Assembly: GCA_030590185.1 (NCBI GenBank) | Contig: JAUUZB010000034.1 | Coordinates: 1 to 11,701 of the forward strand | From: Deltaproteobacteria bacterium | Lineage (GTDB): Bacteria; Myxococcota; XYA12-FULL-58-9; JAUUZB01 | Length of the DNA stretch: 11,701 bases | Direction of reading: 5' to 3' | The notes under the pieces: generated by a model | What the model was told of the DNA's origin: nothing | Seen by the model: the letters and a program-made list of their open reading frames with translations, nothing else | Databases searched by the model: none | Made by a program: the position numbers and the translations under genes | Shown here: positions 1 to 6,852 of the stretch, piece after piece | Layout: the number at the start of each line of letters is the position of its first letter | Numbering within the stretch: the first letter of the stretch is position 1

Positions 1-330
1 CCCCGCCGGCGACACCACCGCCGTGAGCTCGAGACCCGGCCCCGCGTCACCCGTCTCGCCCGCCACGCGATCGAGATTGGTCTAGACCGGGTGAGCAATG
101 CCCGGCACGACCGGGTGAAGGTGGACGCCATGGGGCGTTTCTTGATTCCCCTGTGCGACGGCACCCGAACGGTGGAGGAACTCACCGCTGCGGTATCCAA
201 CCTGGCAGACGAGGGCGAGCTGGATCCGGACAATGAGTCGGCGATCGGTGAGGCGGTTCAAGCAGCATTGCACAGCTTCATCGACGCCTGCATCTACGAG
301 CCCGAGCCATCTCCATCACCCGACAGCTAG
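1..330 (+). CDS. C-terminal part of a PKMT-type methyltransferase regulatory-domain protein (partial)
   Basis: The reading frame is open from the first base of the window and ends at TAG 328-330, so this is the last 109 codons of a longer gene. A GTG at 91 could be read as a start, but the residues before it already fit the family. The segment reads RPRVTRLARHA, then VSNARHDRVKVD, then LIPLCDGTRTVEEL. This matches the pattern I know from the end of SAM-dependent methyltransferases with a PKMT-type regulatory region: RPxASxLAR, then VTNLRHExVxLD, then LLPLLDGTRDRxxL. The catalytic Rossmann domain would lie upstream, outside the window. The extreme C-terminus is acidic and proline-rich (EPEPSPSPDS). 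The substrate cannot be told. The gene converges on the minus-strand TPR gene that ends at 360. The family call is from memory of motif patterns and is fairly but not fully secure. Confidence 0.66.
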   Translation, partial: PRRRHHRRELETRPRVTRLARHAIEIGLDRVSNARHDRVKVDAMGRFLIPLCDGTRTVEELTAAVSNLADEGELDPDNESAIGEAVQAALHSFIDACIYEPEPSPSPDS

Positions 331-338
331 TAGCTGTC
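322..338. repeat. 17-bp perfect palindrome over the stop codon
   Basis: GACAGCTA-G-TAGCTGTC is a perfect 8-bp inverted repeat around one base. It spans the TAG stop of the methyltransferase gene. As RNA it could form a 6-bp stem with a 5-nt loop. No T-run follows on either strand, so it is at best a weak bidirectional 3'-end signal between convergent genes (which end at 330 and 360). Confidence 0.4.
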
Positions 339-359
339 ACCCCGCACACCCAGCCCCCC

Positions 360-1067
360 TCACTCCTCAATCCCATTGAGAACCTTCTGCGCCCGCCGAA
401 AAACCCGCGAGCCCGGCTCGATCCCAGATTTCAAAATACGCTCCAAGTCCCGTCGTGCCGCCCCCGCCATGCCGATGCGCAGATGGCACATGGCGCGGTC
501 GAGCCACGTCGCGTAGCGCTTCGGGTCGATCTCTAAGACCCGGTCAAAGACATCGACCGCCTCGACAAAGGCCATGCTACGAAACAGGAATGCCCCGACC
601 CTCTCGAGCGCCTCGGCGTCATCCCGGTGACGGTGCCCATAGATTTCAAACAGAGTTTCGGCCTCGTACACCCTTCCGCCTCGGAAAAACCTCTGGGCCT
701 GCTCCAGCACCGCCCGTAGATTCTCCGTGGTGAGTCGATCGAGCTCGGTGATCTCCCGCTCCCCCTCACGCCACAACAGGATCTCATCGACCGGGATCGA
801 GATCGAGCGCCCTTCGATGATCAAGGCAACGACGTCTCGATCCTCCGTGGCCCCACCGTGCCGGCGATTCGCCGACCGGCGGGCGGCCTCGGTAGCCTGT
901 TGACGGGCCAGCACGTTGCGCCGCATCGCCGGCCCACCGAACAGGCCGCCGCTGAATTTCTTACCGAGACCAAGTCGGCGCTTCGTCGTGTTTCCGGGGC
1001 GAATCGTCTCCGGGTCGTTGGGGTCGGTGCCGGGGTCGGGTTCGGAGTTGGAGTTGGGTTCCGTCAT
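360..1067 (-). CDS. TPR-repeat protein, 235 aa, downstream of the Ser/Thr kinase
   Basis: The start is ATG at 1067, 12 bp after the kinase stop (TAG 1080-1082), so it is very likely translated from the same mRNA. There is no strong Shine-Dalgarno sequence. Residues 1-26 are acidic, Pro/Asn-rich and probably disordered. Residues 29-70 are strongly basic (KRRLGLGKK and several RR pairs). About three TPR-like helix pairs follow: near 116-149 (QRFFRGGRVYEAETLFEIYG), 150-183 (ALERVGAFLF, then FDRVLEIDP) and 184-217. No signal peptide or membrane segment is visible, so it is probably cytoplasmic. Three TPRs in a small protein recall class II type III secretion chaperones (SycD/LcrH) but also many general adaptor proteins. 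The partner could be the kinase or the 742-aa protein of the same unit. The TPR call is good; the role is unknown. Confidence 0.8.
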   Translation of the reverse strand: MTEPNSNSEPDPGTDPNDPETIRPGNTTKRRLGLGKKFSGGLFGGPAMRRNVLARQQATEAARRSANRRHGGATEDRDVVALIIEGRSISIPVDEILLWREGEREITELDRLTTENLRAVLEQAQRFFRGGRVYEAETLFEIYGHRHRDDAEALERVGAFLFRSMAFVEAVDVFDRVLEIDPKRYATWLDRAMCHLRIGMAGAARRDLERILKSGIEPGSRVFRRAQKVLNGIEE

Positions 1068-1079
1068 CGAAGGCGCTGC

Positions 1080-2891
1080 CTAATCGAGGTCGATGACCAG
1101 TTGTTTATGGCGACCAAAGACAACGGTCTTCTTCTGCGTGCCAAAGACCGGGTGCTCGACGGTGATGGTGTGCTGACCGGCCGGAGCCTCAATCGGTGGC
1201 AAGGGCGTCGTGCCGAGGTGCTTGCCGTCTAGGTAGACCTCGCCCCACGGGTTGACCACGACCTGCAGTTTGACCAGGGGCGGCGGGGGAGCCGCAGGTG
1301 GGAGAGGCGGCGGCGAACGATTTGGTTCTTTCACCGACTCCCCCGGCATCCGGCCCGTCGCGCTGGGTGTGTCATTCCGTTTCACTGGCGCTCCAGTCGA
1401 ATCGGCGAGGGCTCGCCGCCGGCCGCGTTTCCGTCGAGGACGCTCATCGGGATCGCGCGACGCCACGACCGGGCCGACAGTCGGCGCGAGGCCAACCTTC
1501 GGCGCCGGCTCAGGGCTCGCCGCCGGGCCCGGATCCGAAACCGGATCCGAAACCGGATGCGCCACGACATCCCCAACGGACGGCACCACCGGCTCAGTAT
1601 CCCGCACGGGCTGGAGGTCCTCGACGGAGATGCCATCGGCGGTCGCCCCAGAGGAGCCATCGCGCAGGACCAACCAACTGCCCACCGTGAGGATCAACAC
1701 CGCCGGCAGGATCGCCGCCGCCCGCATGGGCCAGGGCGACCGCGCCGTCACCTTCCCCGCCTCGCCAGTCCGCTCCGCCACCTTCTCTCCCCCACCAGCC
1801 CGCGCCGACGCCGCTACCGCCGCGGCCCGTTGCTTCGGATTTACGGCGGGGAGCGTCGGTCGCTCGTCGGTGGGTGGGTCCCAGTCGTCTGAGACCGCGC
1901 TCGGCTGCCCCGGCAGCGACTCGCGTTTGCGCGGCGTCACGGCGACGGTGTCCAGCTCCGCCCTGATCCCGCTGGCCAGCTCCTGGGATGGGCTTGGCAG
2001 GGGCTCACCATTGGCGAAGGCCCGCAACAGCTCACCCGCATCGAAGTAACCGTGCTCGAGAAGCAGGTGACGAAAACTCTCGGCGAGCTCGGTGGCGGTG
2101 GGGCGGGAGTTCGGCTCGAGCTGTAAGGCGTGGTCGACCAACCCGGCGAGCTCCGACGTGAGCTCTGGCCGGACCTCGCGCAGGGGCACGTAGTCGACGT
2201 TGGCGATCTTCTCCATGCAGGCGATCGCCGGCTTGACGTTGAACGGCGACCCACCGCTGCACAGGGCGTAGGCCATGGAACCAATACTGAACACGTCACT
2301 GGCGGTGCTGCTCTCCTCGTAGAGCACCTGCTCTGGGGCGACATATTCGACGGTGCCAAAGAGCTGCGTAACCCGCTGGGCGACGGTGCTGCCGAGGTGT
2401 TTCGGGTCTCGATACCCCTTGGCGAGGCCGAAGTCGGTCAGTACCACCCGACCGCGCAAGCTCAACATGATGTTGTCCGGCTTGATGTCGCGATGGATGA
2501 CGTCGGCCTCGTGGGCGCGCCCGAGCGCCGCGGCGACTCGCTCGACGATCGCCACGACCACTGGCTCCGGCATGGGATGCCGCGCGTGCAGTAGAGTGCG
2601 GAGATCGTCTCCCTCCACCAACTCCATGACGATGTAGGGCGGTGACTCCTCCGGTCCGGAGTAGTCGAACACCTGAACGACGCCCGGATCCTGCAACGCC
2701 GCCACGGCGCGGGCCTCGCGGTGGAAAAAGAAGAGCGCCTCGGCAGAGTCCTCGCGCTTGAGGATCTTGACCGCCACCTCGCGTTTGAGTCGCTGGTCGA
2801 GCGCCCGATAGATGGTGCCCATGCCGCCAGCGCCGAGCCTGTCCATCAGCTCGTAGCGGCCGCCCATCACGGTGCGTTTGCGGTCCTTCAT
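1080..2891 (-). CDS. Membrane Ser/Thr protein kinase (Hanks type) with C-terminal PEGA domain
   Basis: 603 aa, with a kinase domain at about residues 13-280. The Gly-rich loop is GAGGMG 20-25, the ATP-binding lysine is K42 in VAVK, the helix-C glutamate is E59, the catalytic loop is HRDIKPDN 133-140 with D135, DFG is 153-155 and APE 185-187. All catalytic residues are present, so it should be active. A cytoplasmic linker follows to about 388, then one membrane helix (about 390-409, AAAILPAVLILTVGSWLVL). The rest is probably periplasmic: a Pro/Asp/Val-rich stretch, a basic patch (RPRRKRGRRR 484-493), a proline run (527-538) and a PEGA-like beta domain (540-600, with VNPWGEVYLDGKHLGTTPL). PEGA domains are known on surface-associated and myxobacterial-type kinases. 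The start is ATG at 2891, 9 bp after the preceding stop; GGRYEL follows closely, as is usual for these kinases. The substrates may be its operon partners (inference). Confidence 0.95.
   Translation of the reverse strand: MKDRKRTVMGGRYELMDRLGAGGMGTIYRALDQRLKREVAVKILKREDSAEALFFFHREARAVAALQDPGVVQVFDYSGPEESPPYIVMELVEGDDLRTLLHARHPMPEPVVVAIVERVAAALGRAHEADVIHRDIKPDNIMLSLRGRVVLTDFGLAKGYRDPKHLGSTVAQRVTQLFGTVEYVAPEQVLYEESSTASDVFSIGSMAYALCSGGSPFNVKPAIACMEKIANVDYVPLREVRPELTSELAGLVDHALQLEPNSRPTATELAESFRHLLLEHGYFDAGELLRAFANGEPLPSPSQELASGIRAELDTVAVTPRKRESLPGQPSAVSDDWDPPTDERPTLPAVNPKQRAAAVAASARAGGGEKVAERTGEAGKVTARSPWPMRAAAILPAVLILTVGSWLVLRDGSSGATADGISVEDLQPVRDTEPVVPSVGDVVAHPVSDPVSDPGPAASPEPAPKVGLAPTVGPVVASRDPDERPRRKRGRRRALADSTGAPVKRNDTPSATGRMPGESVKEPNRSPPPLPPAAPPPPLVKLQVVVNPWGEVYLDGKHLGTTPLPPIEAPAGQHTITVEHPVFGTQKKTVVFGRHKQLVIDLD
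1531..1554 (-). repeat. Two tandem 12-bp units inside the kinase gene
   Basis: GGATCCGAAACC occurs twice in a row on the plus strand, followed by a partial third unit. It encodes the SDPVSDP part of the low-complexity extracytoplasmic linker of the kinase. It is in frame, so a change in copy number would only lengthen or shorten the linker. Confidence 0.7.
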
Positions 2892-2900
2892 GGGTGGCTT

Positions 2901-3761
2901 TCAGCTCGCGGCTGGTGTCTCCGTCTCCAGCTCAGTCGGCGGCCACTCCGGCTCTTCTGCACTCTCCAGGGCATTGGCCGCCAGCAGGTCCGCAGCCGCC
3001 TCCTTCAGCTCTCGTTGCTCCTCGCCGATGATCCCCAGTACCCGCCGCGCGTCGGCCTGCGCCCGCTCGTCATCGCCTGAGCCCTGGTGGATAGCGGCCA
3101 GGGCGATTAGGGCCTCGGGCCACTCCGGCCGCTGGTTGAGCAGGAAGTCAAACGTCTCCTGAGCGAGCTCCTGCTCTCCTTGCCAGGCCCGTAGCTGTGC
3201 CAATTTGAGACGCGCCTCCAGATTCTCCGGATCGAGATGGCAGACGACGCTGAGCAAGATCGCCGCCTCGTCCTCCCAACGGTCCGCCGCAGCGGCCTCT
3301 AGATGGGCCAGCTGATCCTTCGTCAATGTTGCGAGCTCCCCGATTTCCAGCTCACCGGCGGTCCAGTCGTCCACCTCGGCCTCGGTCAGCTCGAGGTGCA
3401 GATCGCCCGCGGCGGCCGGGACATCAATCTCAACCCAATCACCGGCCTCATCGTCGGCGGGATCAGCCGGGCTCGTTTCTGCCTCGGCATCGAGCCCTTC
3501 TGCTCCCCCAACCTCCACGTCCCAGCCGTCGGGGTTTTCCTCCGCAGGCAAGGCCTCCCAGGGCCAGTCACTCTCCTGCTCCGCCTCGTCTGGCTCGCCG
3601 GCAAGGAATAGCTCGAGCTCTGCTGCTTCATGGGCGGCGCGCTGCGCAGGTTCAGTCGTCTCCTCGAGGGGGCGTTGATCCCCGGCGACAATCGGGAGGC
3701 CCAGCGTTTCGAGTAGCGCTACCTCGTAGCTCTCCGCGGCGTCGTTTGTTGGCTCTAGCAT
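2901..3761 (-). CDS. Acidic TPR-like protein, 286 aa, function unknown
   Basis: The longest frame begins at 3884, but that would overlap the upstream gene by 109 bp. I chose ATG at 3761, which has AGAGG five bases upstream and lies 14 bp after the upstream stop (3776-3778). The product has no signal peptide or membrane helix. Residues 1-145 are extremely rich in Glu, Asp and Ala and probably mostly disordered. Residues about 147-245 form TPR-like helix pairs (EAAILLSVVCHLDPENLEARLKLAQL has the end-of-repeat DP signature; LAQETFDFLLNQRPEWPEAL is the next). The tail is again acidic. It sits between the large basic protein and the kinase. The opposite charges suggest, without proving, that it binds the 742-aa protein as a chaperone or adaptor. 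I do not recognise a specific family. Confidence 0.78.
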   Translation of the reverse strand: MLEPTNDAAESYEVALLETLGLPIVAGDQRPLEETTEPAQRAAHEAAELELFLAGEPDEAEQESDWPWEALPAEENPDGWDVEVGGAEGLDAEAETSPADPADDEAGDWVEIDVPAAAGDLHLELTEAEVDDWTAGELEIGELATLTKDQLAHLEAAAADRWEDEAAILLSVVCHLDPENLEARLKLAQLRAWQGEQELAQETFDFLLNQRPEWPEALIALAAIHQGSGDDERAQADARRVLGIIGEEQRELKEAAADLLAANALESAEEPEWPPTELETETPAAS

Positions 3762-3775
3762 GGGTGCCTCTGTGA

Positions 3776-6004
3776 TCACGCGACGGCGCGTTTTTTTGCC
3801 AGCCGCAGCCGTTGTTTCAGGACCCGGAGCAGCACATTCTCGGCGCGCTCCCCAGGCTTGCCGTAGGCGCGGCATATCGACCAACGTACCGCCTCGATGT
3901 ACTGTTTGATCTGCCCGTAGGTGGCTCCCTGCTTCTTCATGTTGGCGAGCTTGTCGTAAAACTCCTTAGCCCGTTTGTAGTAGGCGTCGATGACCGCCTT
4001 GCCCCCGAGGGTGAAATGACTCTGGCGCCCGAGCAGCGCCTTTACCTCCGACCAGGAGAGAAGCTTGCCCTGCGCATACATGACCTTCATCACGTCGATC
4101 ATGGCGTAGGTTTTATACTGAATCGAATCCAGTTGGGTGACGCGGATCATGGCGCGCCCGAGGTTGTAGAGCATGACCAGCGAGTCCACCACCATGCTCA
4201 GTCCGATGTTGATCGCGGCGGTCAATCCGGAGCTGAGCGTCAGAGCGGCACCGGTGGCGTTGCTGAAGGTGCTGACCATCTTCAGCGCCTCCATGAGCTT
4301 ACTGTGGTAGAGCTTTGGCGGCGCCGGCACCCCAGGGCGTCTGCCGAGCATGACGCCGACCAAATGTTGTCCCGCCGGGGTGTGGAGCCCACCGAGCTCG
4401 TGGATCTTGCGTGCGAAGAGCTCGAGCTTCTCCGGGCTGCACCGGCGCCGGACCCCCTTGGCGATGTGCTCGAGTCCCTTTTTGATCGCTCCGATCGCCT
4501 TCGCGTCGGCCTGTCGCTTCGCCGCGATCTTGTCGAGCCCGAGCAGAGAACGGGCGCGGCTTTTCAGGGAAGCCACGCCACCGCCATTGGCCAGGGTTTG
4601 CAGCGCCCATTGAAGAAACTGCTGTTCGGTGACACCCGCGAGCTTGCCTTTGTGAAGCGCGAAGGCGCGCTTGAGGCGCGCGAAGAGGTTCTTGCGTTTG
4701 GGTTCCGCGGCCGAGTGGTAGCTCCGGTTGTAGAGGGCCAGGAAGGTATGGACTCGGCGCAGGCGTAGCTCGACGGGGACTCGGGTGTTCTTCATCGCCC
4801 CTTTGATCAGCATCAGCACCATCAGTCGCTTGGTGCTGTTCTGCTTGAACTTGGCGATTTCGGCGCTGCCACCGATGGTCAAGAAGAGCAGCGCGTAGCG
4901 CACCCTCGCCCGGGGATTGGTGAGGTGCCCCCGAAAGGCACCCACGCACCAGATGGCCTGCGCGAGCTGCGCGGGCTTCAACCGCTGGCTCCAACCCCTG
5001 TGCCGACCGACACCCGCGGCGCGGACCAAGATGCTGTTCAATACGTTGACGGCGTTGCGTAACGCTGCCCCCCGTGAGCCGGGTACGGCACCGGCGGCGC
5101 GGATCATACTCTCCGCCATGGCGAGCAGGCGTTTGCCCTGGGCTGAGCTCGGGGTGATGCCGTGCTTCTTCATGTAGCGCCCGAGGCTGGTCTGGATCGT
5201 GGCGACCCGGACCCGCCAGCGCCTCACTTGGCTCGGCGTGCCCTTGAAGCCGGGGCCCCAATGCTGAAGGAACTTGGCGTTGTCGTTCAGCCACGTCTTC
5301 GTCCGTCCGGCTCGGTCCGCTGACACGCCGCCGGCAGAGTCAAAGATCATCCGCGGAACACCGCTAGGCTCGTCTGCCAGCGCCTTTGCGATGGCCTGCT
5401 CAGTCTGTGCCGGGAGTTGTGTGCGCCGGATGTGCTCGACGAAGGCGGGATCGAGCTCGGTGCGATCATCCGCCGGCGCAGCGGTGTTCGGCGCTTCTGC
5501 GAGATGGCTGGTGATCGCCTCGGTTAGCAGTTGCCGTTGTTTGTCGGTGAGCTCAGTGGTGAGCTGACCATCAGCGCGGATCAGCTCGCCCAAGGCTTCG
5601 AGCTGCCCGCGCTCCCCGGTCGCGAGCAACCAACTCAGATAGGCAGGTTTGCGCGCCGCTCTGCTCACCAGGGCTGCCGCCGCCTCGGGATCGGCGAGGT
5701 TATCGCCGCTGCTCCGCAAGGCCGCCCTGAGCTCCGCCTGGGCGCCCCCTGTCCCCTGTCGGGCACTGTCCTGCGCCTTCCTCGCAGCGACGAGAAGTTG
5801 TTGATCGTCGAACAAGGCGCCGCTGCGTTTCTTGTCGGTCGCCAGGCCTCGCTTGGCTTGCGCCTCCTCGGCCGCCGTTCGTGGCGCCACTGGCTGCTCA
5901 TCGGCTCCGGCCTGGGGCACCGGTGTGCCTAGGGCTGGCTCGGGGTAGGGTTCGGCGGGTTGGTCAGATCCTCGGACCTCGACCTTGGGATCGGCGATTT
6001 TCAC
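3776..6004 (-). CDS. Large basic protein of unknown family, 742 aa
   Basis: First gene of the four-gene unit. The open frame can start at TTG 6034, but I prefer GTG at 6004. GGGAGG lies just upstream (a slightly short 4-nt gap after GGAGG) while the TTG has no ribosome-binding site. The stop is TGA 3776-3778. Residues 1-60 are Pro/Ala/Glu-rich and probably disordered, with no classical signal peptide. Residues 60-215 are Ala/Leu-rich helical (LTDKQRQLLTEAITSHLAE). From about 230 the chain is strongly basic and helical. A hydrophobic stretch runs at about 578-616 (ATGAALTLSSGLTAAINIG, then MVVDSLVMLYNLG) and could insert in a membrane. The C-terminus is Lys/Arg-rich (LRLAKKRAVA). I recognise no domain. 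The layout could fit a secreted or membrane-active effector, but this is speculation. Coding evidence is a long frame with coherent gene spacing. Confidence 0.8.
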   Translation of the reverse strand: MKIADPKVEVRGSDQPAEPYPEPALGTPVPQAGADEQPVAPRTAAEEAQAKRGLATDKKRSGALFDDQQLLVAARKAQDSARQGTGGAQAELRAALRSSGDNLADPEAAAALVSRAARKPAYLSWLLATGERGQLEALGELIRADGQLTTELTDKQRQLLTEAITSHLAEAPNTAAPADDRTELDPAFVEHIRRTQLPAQTEQAIAKALADEPSGVPRMIFDSAGGVSADRAGRTKTWLNDNAKFLQHWGPGFKGTPSQVRRWRVRVATIQTSLGRYMKKHGITPSSAQGKRLLAMAESMIRAAGAVPGSRGAALRNAVNVLNSILVRAAGVGRHRGWSQRLKPAQLAQAIWCVGAFRGHLTNPRARVRYALLFLTIGGSAEIAKFKQNSTKRLMVLMLIKGAMKNTRVPVELRLRRVHTFLALYNRSYHSAAEPKRKNLFARLKRAFALHKGKLAGVTEQQFLQWALQTLANGGGVASLKSRARSLLGLDKIAAKRQADAKAIGAIKKGLEHIAKGVRRRCSPEKLELFARKIHELGGLHTPAGQHLVGVMLGRRPGVPAPPKLYHSKLMEALKMVSTFSNATGAALTLSSGLTAAINIGLSMVVDSLVMLYNLGRAMIRVTQLDSIQYKTYAMIDVMKVMYAQGKLLSWSEVKALLGRQSHFTLGGKAVIDAYYKRAKEFYDKLANMKKQGATYGQIKQYIEAVRWSICRAYGKPGERAENVLLRVLKQRLRLAKKRAVA

Positions 6005-6016
6005 GGGACCTCCCGA
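5999..6016 (-). promoter_or_regulatory. Ribosome-binding site deciding the start of the 742-aa gene
   Basis: On the minus strand the sequence reads CGGGAGGTCCC directly before GTG 6004-6002. It is the only strong Shine-Dalgarno match near either candidate start. It supports GTG over the upstream TTG at 6034. Confidence 0.5.
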
Positions 6017-6088
6017 GTTCGAACGCGCAGCCAATGACCGGCGCGGGAGGTAGCCTATCGGATCGGGTGTGGGGGCGCTAGGACCGGC

Positions 6089-6122
6089 GGCAGGCTGGCC
6101 TAGCGAATGCTGCCAGCCTGCC
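6089..6122 (-). terminator. Strong stem-loop after the GcvH-like gene, probable transcript 3' end
   Basis: GGCAGGCTGGC (6089-6099) and GCCAGCCTGCC (6112-6122) form a perfect 11-bp GC-rich stem around a 12-nt loop. It starts 12 bp beyond the stop of the minus-strand GcvH-like gene. No U-tract follows on the minus strand (the next bases are CGGTCCTAGCGCC), so it is not a textbook rho-independent terminator. It may end or stabilise the three-gene mRNA and separate it from the kinase/TPR unit. A 7-bp alternative stem, CGCTAGG (6076-6082) with CCTAGCG (6099-6105), crosses it. Confidence 0.55.
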
Positions 6123-6133
6123 TATCGGACAAC

Positions 6134-6835
6134 TCAGTCCCGCTCGGTGAGCAGAAACTTCCGCGCCAGCTTGGGCCAATCCTCGGGCGCGATCTCTCGC
6201 GCCATGCCGTTGATCGGCTCACCACCATCAGCCATCACCTCACCGAGGCCGTCGCCCATGGAGGCGCGCAGCTTCTGGGTGGTGTCTTTCATCCAGGCGT
6301 GGGCAAGACTGCCGTCGAGCAGATTGCGCAGCGCGGTTTGCGCGTCGGCGACGCGGACCTTCATCAGCCAGCCTTCGCCAAATGGGTCGGCGTTGATGCG
6401 GCCAGGGGACTCGGCCGTGCGCTCGTTGACTTCTACCACTTCACCCTGAACGGGGGAGAGAACGTCGAGCACCGCCGACTCGAAGTCGAGCTGCAACGCC
6501 GGCACGCCGGCCGTCACTTCCGTCCCGACCTTGGGGAGACGATAGGCCTTGGGCTCACCGATGAGCCGGTGCCCGAACTCGTCGAGGCCAACCCGGATGG
6601 TCTGATCGCCGTCGGCGACGGCCCAGGCATGCCCAGGATGGAAGGACACACCCTCGGGCACTGTGAACCACTCTCCGGCCTTACGAATTGCCTTCTGAGC
6701 AGCCGCCTTCAAGCCCGTCCCGGCAGTTTTCAAGTGGACCATCATGAACGGTATGAACATGGCCAGATAGCCGAGCACGAAGATGTACTCGATGCCCTTG
6801 GTGGCAAAAATATCTACGACGCCTGTGGGTTCCAT
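6134..6835 (-). CDS. Membrane-anchored GcvH-like (lipoyl-domain fold) protein lacking the lipoyl lysine
   Basis: 233 aa; ATG 6835, with AGGAG seven bases upstream and 17 bp after the NrfD-like stop. One membrane helix lies near residues 15-34 (IEYIFVLGYLAMFIPFMMVH), unusual for glycine-cleavage H proteins, which are soluble. Residues about 59-180 follow the GcvH pattern: FHPGHAWAVADGDQTIRVGL, LPKVGTEV, SPVQGEVVEVNE, then INADPFGEGWLMKV. In true GcvH the lipoylated lysine lies in ESVKAxSD. Ungapped alignment back from SPV places Ser120 there (FESAVLDVLSPV), so classical lipoylation is not possible at that site. Genes for the other glycine-cleavage proteins are absent. Its place as third gene after HybA- and HybB-like genes suggests an accessory or structural subunit of that membrane complex. 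Fold assignment is strong; function is inferred. Confidence 0.87.
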   Translation of the reverse strand: MEPTGVVDIFATKGIEYIFVLGYLAMFIPFMMVHLKTAGTGLKAAAQKAIRKAGEWFTVPEGVSFHPGHAWAVADGDQTIRVGLDEFGHRLIGEPKAYRLPKVGTEVTAGVPALQLDFESAVLDVLSPVQGEVVEVNERTAESPGRINADPFGEGWLMKVRVADAQTALRNLLDGSLAHAWMKDTTQKLRASMGDGLGEVMADGGEPINGMAREIAPEDWPKLARKFLLTERD

Positions 6836-6852
6836 TTTCTTTCTCCTCGTTA

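Noticed and set aside
3762..3884. N-terminal extension of the acidic TPR protein to 3884
   Set aside because: It would overlap the upstream gene by 109 bp, its composition (Arg-rich) is unlike the rest of the protein, and ATG 3761 has a good AGAGG site.
3812..4768. Plus-strand frame (318 codons) and the minus-strand frame at 5294-4299 within the 742-aa gene
   Set aside because: Both look like shifted-frame readings (low complexity, Arg/Gln/His-rich). The main frame is longer and fits the operon spacing.
6035..6133. A promoter for the kinase/TPR unit upstream of 6034
   Set aside because: I could not find a convincing -35/-10 or -24/-12 pair on the minus strand here, so none is called.
6134..6835. 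Annotation as a genuine glycine-cleavage H protein (gcvH)
   Set aside because: It has a membrane helix, lacks the lipoyl lysine, and no gcvT or gcvP gene is nearby.
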